Shown here: piece by piece, positions 40,963 to 48,419 of the stretch | How positions within the stretch are numbered: position 1 is the first letter of the stretch | Layout of the letters: each line of letters begins with the position of its first letter | Assembly (NCBI RefSeq): GCF_021266465.1 | Contig: NZ_CP089848.1 | Span: forward strand, 2,170,001 to 2,234,000 | Source of the DNA: Paralcaligenes sp. KSB-10 | GTDB lineage: Bacteria > Pseudomonadota > Gammaproteobacteria > Burkholderiales > Burkholderiaceae_B | Direction of reading: 5' to 3' | DNA length: 64,000 nt | Notes under the pieces: generated by a model | What the model saw: the letters and a program-made list of their open reading frames with translations, nothing else | Told to the model about the DNA's origin: nothing | The model's database searches: none | Made by a program: the position numbers and the translations under genes

Positions 40963-42222
40963 TCAATTGGACGGTGCCGGATAGACGGCCTTGGCAGTCG
41001 CCACATCGGGGGGATAGACCACCGCGAATTTCAGGCCCTTCTTGCCGTCAGGAACCAGTTGGCCCAGCGGAGTGATTTCGCCGATCTGCGCGCCGTTCTT
41101 GTCCACGGCAAAGGTGCCATCGATCGTCTTGAGCTTGCCCGACAGGCTGAACACGGCCTTGCGCAATGCCAGTTGATCCATGCTCTCGGTCACGGCCAGT
41201 GCGTTCTGGATGACCAGACCTGTTGTGTAGCCTGCCACGGCATTGAATCCAAAGGCGACTTTGTTGTCGGTATACATCTTGTTCCATGCATCGCGGAACT
41301 GCGGCAGCGACATGCCGGATTCCGCATGGTATTCGACGACCGACGAGGGCGTATAGGTATAGACGTAGCTCAGGCCATCGATGCCCACCGTCTTTTCCAT
41401 ATGCTCGGTTTCCAGCCCGGGGTAGATGGCGAACAGCCATTTGAACTGGGTTCCGGAATCATGCAAATTGCGCAGGAAGGCGATATCGTTGCCGGGGTAG
41501 CCCATTTCAATGACCGCATCGGGTTTGGCCAGGCGGATATTGTTGATCAGCACCGTATAGTTCGTGGTGTTGGTGGGTACGCCCTTGTCGTAGACCAGTT
41601 CAACAGGCGCTCCCGACTTCTTGATGAAATCGCGCACCGCGTTGGCCTGCGTGCCGGTGAAATCGTTGGTCGCATATAACAATGCAATCCGCTTGATACC
41701 GAGCTTCGGCCCTTCCTTGGTCAGGAAATCGGCAATGTACTTGGGCCATATGGTCGACACGGGATCGGACATCAGCGCAATGTACGGATTATCGTCGGTG
41801 AAGAAAGTGCCGCCCGTGCCGGTTTGATCGAACAACAGTTTCTTGTGTTCGCGTGCAATCGGCACCGCCACCGAGGTCAGCACCGAACCGCTGTCGGACA
41901 CCAGAAGGTCGACCTTGTCTTGCGTAATCAATTGATTGTAGAGCGTGGCCGCCGTGGCGGTATTGCTTTGATCGTCGTACGAAACCAGCTTGATGGGAAT
42001 CCGCTTGCCGTAAGGCTTGACCATGACCCCGCCTTGCGCGTTTTCCTGAGAAACCCAGAGCTGCAAGCCGCGGTAAACAGGCATCGATATGGCCGCATAC
42101 GGCCCCGACGAAGCATAAAGCGTTCCGATCTTGATTTCTGACGGCGCCGAGGCCGCACTGGCCAGCGCGGTAAATGCCAGCAGGGATCCCGCCAGCACCG
42201 ATGAAATAGCTTTGCGTAACAT
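40963..42222 (-). CDS. ABC importer substrate-binding protein (Peripla_BP_6 type)
   Basis: Periplasmic receptor of a HAAT importer, 419 residues from the ATG at 42222 (AAGGAG ten bases upstream). Signal peptide about 1-24 (AFTALASAASA). Mature start EIKIGTLYASSGPYAAISMP has the ligand-contacting SSG/Y region usual in Leu/Ile/Val and amide/aromatic binders. GYPGNDIAFLRNLHDSG and the hinge regions fit the type I fold. First gene of the five-component importer cluster. The ligand is probably a carboxylic acid, judging from the terminal CoA ligase gene (inference). Confidence 0.9.
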   Translation of the reverse strand: MLRKAISSVLAGSLLAFTALASAASAPSEIKIGTLYASSGPYAAISMPVYRGLQLWVSQENAQGGVMVKPYGKRIPIKLVSYDDQSNTATAATLYNQLITQDKVDLLVSDSGSVLTSVAVPIAREHKKLLFDQTGTGGTFFTDDNPYIALMSDPVSTIWPKYIADFLTKEGPKLGIKRIALLYATNDFTGTQANAVRDFIKKSGAPVELVYDKGVPTNTTNYTVLINNIRLAKPDAVIEMGYPGNDIAFLRNLHDSGTQFKWLFAIYPGLETEHMEKTVGIDGLSYVYTYTPSSVVEYHAESGMSLPQFRDAWNKMYTDNKVAFGFNAVAGYTTGLVIQNALAVTESMDQLALRKAVFSLSGKLKTIDGTFAVDKNGAQIGEITPLGQLVPDGKKGLKFAVVYPPDVATAKAVYPAPSN

Positions 42223-42548
42223 AATCACAGGTCTCCTTTTTTATAAGGACAATGGCCTGGGTTACTGCGGCGCATTGCCCGGCAATCGATTATTCATGTT
42301 GCCATCCGCGCCGGCAAAAACTGCGCGGCCGCGGTTCAGTATCAATCAGTAACTCTGCTTATCTTATACCTGAACTCTTACGCCGCTCTGAATACCGCCG
42401 ATGACTCCTCCCACGAACAGGCACATCGCCGGGAAGGCCCGGATCCTGTCGATCCTGCATGAAAAACCCCCGTCATTCGCAAGGACTGACGGGGGTTCGG
42501 ATCTGGCCGTCTTGCACGCTTGCGCGCCAAGCCGGCTGGTTCGAAAAA
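42223..42548. other. Intergenic region, 326 bp, importer promoter region and icd terminator
   Basis: Contains the importer operon's upstream region (42223-42460), in which I see no clear -35/-10 pair or dyad, and the icd terminator listed separately. No credible reading frame. Confidence 0.45.
42462..42497 (-). terminator. Intrinsic terminator of icd
   Basis: Read leftward: AACCCCCGTCA (42497-42487) pairs with TGACGGGGGTT (42475-42465), followed by a T run. It lies 51 bases past the icd stop. Confidence 0.88.
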
Positions 42549-43805
42549 CTACATATTGTCGATCATGACCTGGCCAAAGCCCGAGCACGAAACCTGCGTG
42601 GCGCCTTCGAGCAGGCGGGCAAAATCATACGTGACCTTTTTCGACAGAATCGATTTTTCCATGCTGGAAATAATCAGGTCGGCCGCTTCGGTCCAGCCCA
42701 TGTGACGCAGCATCATTTCGGCCGACAGGATTTCGGAACCTGGATTGACGTAATCCTTGCCTGCGTATTTGGGAGCCGTGCCGTGAGTGGCTTCAAACAT
42801 GGCCACCGAGTCGGACAGATTGGCGCCCGGAGCAATGCCGATACCGCCGACTTGAGCTGCCAAGGCGTCGGACACGTAATCACCGTTGAGGTTCAGCGTG
42901 GCGATCACTTCGTACTCGGCGGGGCGCAACAGGATCTGCTGCAGGAACGCATCGGCAATCACGTCCTTGACCGTAATTTCGCGCCCTGTTTTCGGGTTCT
43001 TGAATTTGCACCATGGGCCGCCGTCGATAGGCTGCGCACCAAACTCTTTCTGCGCCAGCTCGTAGCCCCAGTCACGGAAGCCACCTTCGGTGAACTTCAT
43101 GATATTGCCCTTGTGCACCAAGGTGACCGAAGAGCGGTCGTTGTCGATGGCGTACTGCATGGCCTTGCGCACCAGGCGCTGCGTGCCTTCGCGCGATACC
43201 GGCTTGATGCCGATGCCCGAGGTATCGGGGAAGCGGATCTTTTTCACACCCAGTTCGTTTTGCAGGAAGGCGATAAGCTTCTTGGCGTTGACGCTTTCCG
43301 CTTCGAACTCGATGCCGGCGTAAATGTCTTCCGAGTTTTCGCGGAAAATGACCATATTGGTTTTTTCCGGTTCTTTCACAGGCGACGGAACACCCTTGAA
43401 ATACTGGATCGGGCGCAAGCAGACATACAAGTCCAGTTGCTGGCGCAGGGCAACGTTCAAGGAACGGATGCCGCCGCCAACCGGCGTTGTGAGCGGGCCC
43501 TTGATGGACACCACATAGTCTTTCACAGCCTCCAGCGTTTCTTCAGGCAGCCAGACATCCGGGCCGTAGATTTTGGTGGATTTTTCACCGGCATACACTT
43601 CCATCCAGTGAATCTTGCGTTTGCCGCCATAGGCCTTTGCAACGGCGGCATCAACCACTTTGAGCATGACCGGCGTAATATCGGCGCCTGTACCGTCGCC
43701 CTCGATAAAAGGCAAAATGGGCTCGTCAGGAACGTTGAGCGAAAAATCGGCATTGACCGTAATTTTTTGGCCCGCTGCGGGGACCTTGATGTGCTGATAG
43801 GACAT
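42549..43805 (-). CDS. icd: Isocitrate dehydrogenase (NADP), homodimeric
   Basis: TCA-cycle oxidation of isocitrate to 2-oxoglutarate. From the ATG at 43805 (GGAG seven bases upstream) 418 residues, as in E. coli Icd. [16 protein letters not shown] at the N-terminus, phosphorylatable Ser in [57 protein letters not shown] and the NADP loop [19 protein letters not shown] are all present. The longer upstream frame is not used. Single gene with its own terminator. Confidence 0.97.
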   Translation of the reverse strand: MSYQHIKVPAAGQKITVNADFSLNVPDEPILPFIEGDGTGADITPVMLKVVDAAVAKAYGGKRKIHWMEVYAGEKSTKIYGPDVWLPEETLEAVKDYVVSIKGPLTTPVGGGIRSLNVALRQQLDLYVCLRPIQYFKGVPSPVKEPEKTNMVIFRENSEDIYAGIEFEAESVNAKKLIAFLQNELGVKKIRFPDTSGIGIKPVSREGTQRLVRKAMQYAIDNDRSSVTLVHKGNIMKFTEGGFRDWGYELAQKEFGAQPIDGGPWCKFKNPKTGREITVKDVIADAFLQQILLRPAEYEVIATLNLNGDYVSDALAAQVGGIGIAPGANLSDSVAMFEATHGTAPKYAGKDYVNPGSEILSAEMMLRHMGWTEAADLIISSMEKSILSKKVTYDFARLLEGATQVSCSGFGQVMIDNM

Positions 43806-44254
43806 GAATACTCCAATGGCTCCGGTAGGAGAAAATTCGGTAAAAACGAAGCTGCCGCGATAAAACACCGTTTTGCAGGCACAGCCACAGATATAAAGTG
43901 CAAGCTCCGACAAAACGCAAACACGCATCCATCTGGAAACCCAGATTAACGGCAGGTATGGAGTTGCGCCCGATCATCGAGCTCAGTCTTATATAAGAGT
44001 AGTTTAGCCTAATTAAGCCAGAATTTTAGCTTTTCTCGCAAAACTTGCTGAACGAGCTATTGGCGTGTCTGAAATCGCGCGCCCCCAGCAGCAGAATTAC
44101 AGCGCCCGCATACCCAGAAACTGCGGATCAAAAACCCGCCGGCCGCAGCATGAATGCCACGGCGCAGGCGCGCGCCGAAATTGCTGGCCGGCCCTTGCGC
44201 CGAAAAGCACGCGTGGGCGGTTAAAATGGATTTTTTATCGGTTCAGAGCGTTTC
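43806..44254. other. Intergenic region, 449 bp, divergent icd / DUF1841
   Basis: Holds the icd promoter side, with an A/T-rich block at about 43985-44040 (TTATATAAGAG, TTTAGCCTAATTAAGCC), and the DUF1841 upstream region. Several rightward frames are shadows or lack protein character. No riboswitch or small RNA could be recognised by eye. Confidence 0.4.
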
Positions 44255-44683
44255 ATGTTCAACCCTTCACGCGACCAGGTACGGCTGTTTTTTACCGAGG
44301 CCTGGCGCAAGCACCGCGCCGCCGAAGTGCTTACCCCGCTCGAAGCCATGGCCATAGACTGGATGCGGCAGCACCCCGAATACCATAAAGACCTTGAAAG
44401 TCCCGAGGCTGTCGAGGCCGACTACGCCGTAGAGCAAGGCAAGACGAATCCGTTCCTGCACTTATCCATGCACTTGGCCATTTCCGAACAATTGTCGATC
44501 GACCAGCCGCCCGGCATCAAGGCCGTGCACCAACAACTGCTGGCCACGCACGACGCGCACGAGGCGGCGCACCAAATCATGGAATGCCTGGGCCAAGTCG
44601 TCTGGGAAGCGCAGCGCCTGGGTACGCCGTTCAGCAGCGACACCTACCTTGAGCTCATCAAGCAGCGGGCCACGCGCAAATAG
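44255..44683 (+). CDS. DUF1841 family protein
   Basis: 142-residue cytoplasmic protein of unknown function, confined to beta- and gammaproteobacteria. It starts MFNPSRDQVRLFFTEAWRKH and contains HPEYHKDLESPEAVEADY, NPFLHLSMHLAISEQLSIDQ and a His-rich segment HDAHEAAHQIMECLGQVVWE, all characteristic of DUF1841. The spaced His and Glu residues could form a metal site (inference). Followed by three copies of the dispersed repeat. Confidence 0.88.
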   Translation: MFNPSRDQVRLFFTEAWRKHRAAEVLTPLEAMAIDWMRQHPEYHKDLESPEAVEADYAVEQGKTNPFLHLSMHLAISEQLSIDQPPGIKAVHQQLLATHDAHEAAHQIMECLGQVVWEAQRLGTPFSSDTYLELIKQRATRK

Positions 44684-44687
44684 CATG

Positions 44688-44801
44688 TACAGGGGTGGCC
44701 CTTGTGGCCGCCCTTAATTGACGCACCACCCCGAACGGGCGGACACGAGGCCCGCCCCTACAGGGCGCATGGTGGCGTAGGGGCGACCCTTGTGGTCGCC
44801 C
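44688..44801. repeat. Cluster of three GTAG-type REPs
   Basis: Copy 1 (44688-44713): TACAG-GGGTGGCC-CTTGT-GGCCGCCC, with an altered head. Copy 2 (44737-44761, opposite strand): GTAG-GGGCGGGC-CTCGT-GTCCGCCC. Copy 3 (44777-44801): GTAG-GGGCGACC-CTTGT-GGTCGCCC, the best-formed member. They fill the space between DUF1841 and the convergent cytochrome gene and may also act as terminators. Confidence 0.8.
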
Positions 44802-44816
44802 GGGGGATAAGCCGTC

Positions 44817-45179
44817 TTATTGCTGGACCGACAGGGGCGAAGGCTGGCGGGCGAGCCAGGCGGTGATGTTGTCGATATCGGCATCGGTCAACTGTGCCAC
44901 CATGGCGCCCATGATGGCGTTCTTGCGCAAGTTTGCCGAAGCAGGCGCGCCGCTTTGGCCGCGCTTGTAGGCATGCAAGGCATGGCTGAGGTAATCGGCA
45001 TGCTGGCCGGCCAAAATCGGATAGGCCGGGCTGGTCGGGCTTTTAGCGTCCGCTCCGTGGCACGATGCACAGTTGAATTTTTTAAACGCGGCCTGGCCGG
45101 CGACCAAGTCGGCTGCCTGCGCCATAGAACCGGCTGCCAGCAGAAAAGCGCCCACCAAGGCGATAGTCATTTTTTTCAT
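44817..45179 (-). CDS. Small monohaem cytochrome c
   Basis: Periplasmic electron carrier of 120 residues: signal peptide about 1-22 (SMAQA-AD), haem site CASCH (about 38-42) and an axial Met probably in NAIMGAMV (about 88-95). It resembles cytochrome c553/c4-type half domains. Twelve bases after a second cytochrome gene; the pair looks like a c4-type diheme protein split into two genes. Confidence 0.9.
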   Translation of the reverse strand: MKKMTIALVGAFLLAAGSMAQAADLVAGQAAFKKFNCASCHGADAKSPTSPAYPILAGQHADYLSHALHAYKRGQSGAPASANLRKNAIMGAMVAQLTDADIDNITAWLARQPSPLSVQQ

Positions 45180-45191
45180 GTGGGCCCCCGA

Positions 45192-45545
45192 TTATTTAAA
45201 GCTGGAATAATGAGCTGCGAGATCAGCCATGTCTTGAGGCGACAAGCTCTTGGCAATGGCCTCCATGGTTGGGAACGTCCGGGCACCGCTGGCGTACTCC
45301 TTGAGCGCGGCAACGATATACTCCGCACTCTGGCCCGCGATCATGGGGACGTGATAGACCTCGGGGAAAGATGCCTTGTAGTCAGGGATACCATGGCAGC
45401 CCATGCACATAGAGGTTTTTTCGAGGGCGGCCTTTGCGTTGCCGACAGGCGCAGCGTCAGCGGCCTGGGCCTGGCCCGCGATCGCACAGGAAGCCATTAC
45501 GGCTAGCGCAGACAGAGTGCGCGTCATAGAAATTCGCAACTTCAT
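45192..45545 (-). CDS. Small monohaem cytochrome c (first of pair)
   Basis: 117 residues: signal peptide about 1-28 (AIAGQAQA-AD), haem site CMGCH (about 47-51), axial Met likely in FPTMEAIAKSLS. The segment MIAGQSAEYIVAALKEYASG matches the LAGQHADYLSHALHAYKRGQ segment of the next gene, so the two are paralogous class I c-type domains. Divergent from moxR. Confidence 0.9.
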   Translation of the reverse strand: MKLRISMTRTLSALAVMASCAIAGQAQAADAAPVGNAKAALEKTSMCMGCHGIPDYKASFPEVYHVPMIAGQSAEYIVAALKEYASGARTFPTMEAIAKSLSPQDMADLAAHYSSFK

Positions 45546-45688
45546 GATAGCTCTTGATTTTGGCAGTAAATAAAAATCGACCGATGAAACACTGATCGAT
45601 AAACCGTTGGATTGTACGATAATTGTAAGACCCTATCTAGAAATCGCTGTTTACGTTGTAATACTGCATACGAATACGGACTCAAATA

Positions 45689-46561
45689 ATGACCTCGACC
45701 GCTTCCGCCTTTCCCTCCGAGCGCTTCACCGGCACCGAACGTTATGTGGCGACCGACGACCTGAAACTCGCCGTCAACGCCGCCCTGGCCCTGCAGCGCC
45801 CCCTGCTCATCAAGGGAGAGCCGGGAACCGGCAAAACCATGTTGGCCGAAGAAGTCGCCGCCGCGCTGAACCGCCCTCTGCTGCAATGGCACATCAAATC
45901 GACCACCAAGGCCCACCAGGGCCTGTACGAGTACGATGCCGTATCGCGGCTGCGCGACTCGCAACTGGGCGACGAGAAAGTACGCGACATCAGCCACTAC
46001 ATCGTCAAGGGAGTGCTATGGCGCGCGTTCGAAGCCGACGAGCCGGTGGTCGTGCTGATCGACGAAATCGACAAGGCCGACATCGAATTTCCCAACGATC
46101 TGCTGCGCGAACTCGACCGCATGGAATTCCATGTCTACGAAACCAGGCAAACCATACAGGCCCGGCACCGTCCTCTTATCATCATCACCTCGAACAACGA
46201 AAAAGACCTGCCCGACGCTTTCCTGCGACGCTGCTTTTTCCACTACATCAGCTTCCCCGACCGGGACACCATGCGCAGCATCGTGGCTGTGCACTACCCC
46301 AGCATCAAACAAGACGTCCTGGGCGCCGCGCTCAATACATTCTTCGCCTTGCGCGACGCGCCCGGCCTGAAAAAAAAGCCGTCGACGTCCGAATTCCTGG
46401 ACTGGCTGCGCCTGCTCATGAACGAATCCATCAGCGCCGAAGAGCTCGGCAGCACAGCCGGCGACTTGCCCCTTATGGCGGGCGCCCTGCTGAAAAACGA
46501 ACAAGACCTTTCACTACTGCAACGCCTGGCAGCCATGACCCGTGCGGGCCAACGCCGCTAG
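45689..46561 (+). CDS. MoxR-family AAA+ ATPase
   Basis: Predicted chaperone-like ATPase that works with VWA proteins to insert metals or mature complexes; 290 residues. Walker A GEPGTGKTMLAEEV (about 43-56), Walker B VVVLIDEIDKADIEF, sensor 1 IITSNNEKDLPDAFLRRCFF. The sequence belongs to the CoxD/APE2220-like group. Followed by a GNAT gene and then the VWA partner, a standard MoxR-VWA pair with an inserted gene. Target complex unknown. Confidence 0.92.
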   Translation: MTSTASAFPSERFTGTERYVATDDLKLAVNAALALQRPLLIKGEPGTGKTMLAEEVAAALNRPLLQWHIKSTTKAHQGLYEYDAVSRLRDSQLGDEKVRDISHYIVKGVLWRAFEADEPVVVLIDEIDKADIEFPNDLLRELDRMEFHVYETRQTIQARHRPLIIITSNNEKDLPDAFLRRCFFHYISFPDRDTMRSIVAVHYPSIKQDVLGAALNTFFALRDAPGLKKKPSTSEFLDWLRLLMNESISAEELGSTAGDLPLMAGALLKNEQDLSLLQRLAAMTRAGQRR

Positions 46562-46586
46562 CCAGCCCTTTACCGCGAGTCTGCCC

Positions 46587-47207
46587 ATGAACCAGCATCA
46601 AGGATTTCGTCACACCCCAACTCCCACAACCCTGCAAGGATACGGCGTTCGCCTCATACCTCTTGAAGCGGCCCACGCGCCGGAGCTGGAACGGGCCGCC
46701 GCCGACGGCGAGCTGTGGCAGCTGCGCGTCACCTCGGTGCCCGAGCCCGGCGCGGCCCTGGCGTATGTCGAAACCGCGCTGCGCGGCCGGCAGGACGGCC
46801 ATATGCTGCCCTTTGCCGTCGTCGAAGAAAGCAGCGGAAAGGTCATAGGCAGCACCCGTTACCACGACATCGTGCCGGCTGTTGCCCGGCTCGAAATCGG
46901 CTATACCTGGTATGCCCGCAGTTGGCAGAAGACCCATGTCAATACCGCCTGCAAGCTGTTGCTGCTGCGGCACGCGTTCGTTGCCCTGGGAGCGCAAATC
47001 GTGGGCTGGCGCACCGACAACTTCAATCATGCGTCGCAACGAGCCATCGAACGTCTCGGAGCCCATAAAGACGGCGTACTGCGCCATCACGCCTTGCGCC
47101 GGGACGGCACGGTGCGCGATACCGTGATGTACAGCGTGCTGGCGGGCGAATGGCCGGAAATCGAAAAACACCTCGAATACCAGTTCGCCCGGCACCATGC
47201 TGACTGA
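46587..47207 (+). CDS. GNAT acetyltransferase, RimJ/RimL type
   Basis: 206 residues from the ATG at 46587. It begins with a substrate-proximal region LIPLEAAHAPELERAAADGE, followed by VIGSTRYHDIVPAVARLEIG, then YARSWQKTHVNTACKLLLL (the Q/RxxGxG/A loop is replaced by QKTHVNT, as in the YesJ/RimL-like Acetyltransf_3 group) and NFNHASQRAIERLGAHKDGV. The acetyl acceptor is unknown. The stop overlaps the VWA gene start by 11 bases, so translation is probably coupled. Confidence 0.85.
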   Translation: MNQHQGFRHTPTPTTLQGYGVRLIPLEAAHAPELERAAADGELWQLRVTSVPEPGAALAYVETALRGRQDGHMLPFAVVEESSGKVIGSTRYHDIVPAVARLEIGYTWYARSWQKTHVNTACKLLLLRHAFVALGAQIVGWRTDNFNHASQRAIERLGAHKDGVLRHHALRRDGTVRDTVMYSVLAGEWPEIEKHLEYQFARHHAD

Positions 47208-48369
47208 CTTCTTTTACCATCTGCGCGCTCACAAGCTGCCGGTGTCGGTCCAGGAATACCTGACGCTGCTGGACGTACTGCGCAGCAATGTCATGGAGCC
47301 CACGCTCGACGATTTCTATCATCTGGCGCGCATGACCCTGGTCAAAGACGAAACCCTCTTCGACCGCTACGACCTGGCCTTTGCCAGCTTCTACAGGCAG
47401 GTCGAAGCGGCCTTTCCGGCCGACAAGGAAATTCCCCTCGACTGGCTGATCAAGCAATTCCAGAAACATCTCAGCCCCGAAGACAAGGCCGCCATCGAAA
47501 AGCATGGCTGGGACAAGCTCATGGAGCTTTTCAAGGAAAGGCTCGAAGAGCAGAAAGAACGGCATGCCGGCGGCAATAAATGGATAGGCACCGGCGGTTC
47601 GTCCGCATTCGGCCATGGCGGCTATCATCCCGAAGGCATACGCATGGGAGGCCCTTCGGCAGGCAACCGAACCGCCGTCAAGGTTTGGGAAAAACGCGAG
47701 TTCCGCGATTACGACGACCAGCAGGAACTAGGCACCCGCAACTTCAAAATGGCCTTGCGGCGCCTGCGCCATTTCGCCCGCGAAGGCGCGGAGCTCGAAC
47801 TCGACCTCGACCACACGATACTCAGCACGGCAAAAAACGCCGGCTTTCTCGATCTGCAAATGGTTCCCGAACGGCACAATACCGTCAAGGTACTGATGCT
47901 GCTCGACGTCGGCGGCAGCATGGACGACCACATCGCCCGCGTCGAAGAATTGTTTTCGGCGGCGCGCAGCGAATTCCAGCACCTGGAGGTGTACTACTTC
48001 CACAACTGCCCTTACGAATCCCTGTGGCAAAACAACCGCCGGCGCTACAGCGAACGCGTCGATACCTTCGATATCCTGCGCAAATACAACGATGACTGGC
48101 GTCTGATCATCGTAGGCGATGCCACCATGAGTCCCTACGAAATTCTCCAGCCTGGCGGCTCGGTCGAGTACAACAACAAGGAAACCGGCGCCGCATGGCT
48201 GCAACGCCTGCTCGATAACTGGCCAAAATCGGTGTGGCTCAACCCCGAGCCCGAAGGCTACTGGCAGTACCGGCAATCCATCGCCATAATCAAGAACATC
48301 GTGCACGATCGCATGTACGGGGTGACTGTGGGCGGACTGGAGCGAGCCATGCAGTACCTGTCGAAGTAA
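47197..48369 (+). CDS. VWA-domain protein, CoxE-like
   Basis: 390 residues. N-terminal helical region (about 1-130) with SVQEYLTLLDVLRSN, a Gly-rich linker, then a VWA domain (about 225-385). The metal-ion-dependent adhesion motif reads DVGGSMDD (D-x-G-x-S), where canonical VWA domains have D-x-S-x-S; the later Thr/Asp contacts appear as VGDATMSPYE. This variant is typical of the CoxE-like group partnered with MoxR ATPases. Likely forms a MoxR-VWA maturation complex in the cytoplasm. Confidence 0.88.
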   Translation: MLTDFFYHLRAHKLPVSVQEYLTLLDVLRSNVMEPTLDDFYHLARMTLVKDETLFDRYDLAFASFYRQVEAAFPADKEIPLDWLIKQFQKHLSPEDKAAIEKHGWDKLMELFKERLEEQKERHAGGNKWIGTGGSSAFGHGGYHPEGIRMGGPSAGNRTAVKVWEKREFRDYDDQQELGTRNFKMALRRLRHFAREGAELELDLDHTILSTAKNAGFLDLQMVPERHNTVKVLMLLDVGGSMDDHIARVEELFSAARSEFQHLEVYYFHNCPYESLWQNNRRRYSERVDTFDILRKYNDDWRLIIVGDATMSPYEILQPGGSVEYNNKETGAAWLQRLLDNWPKSVWLNPEPEGYWQYRQSIAIIKNIVHDRMYGVTVGGLERAMQYLSK

Positions 48370-48419
48370 ACGACCGCCCCGCTCCTCTACAATGCGTCCT
48401 GCCCATACGGATAAACACC

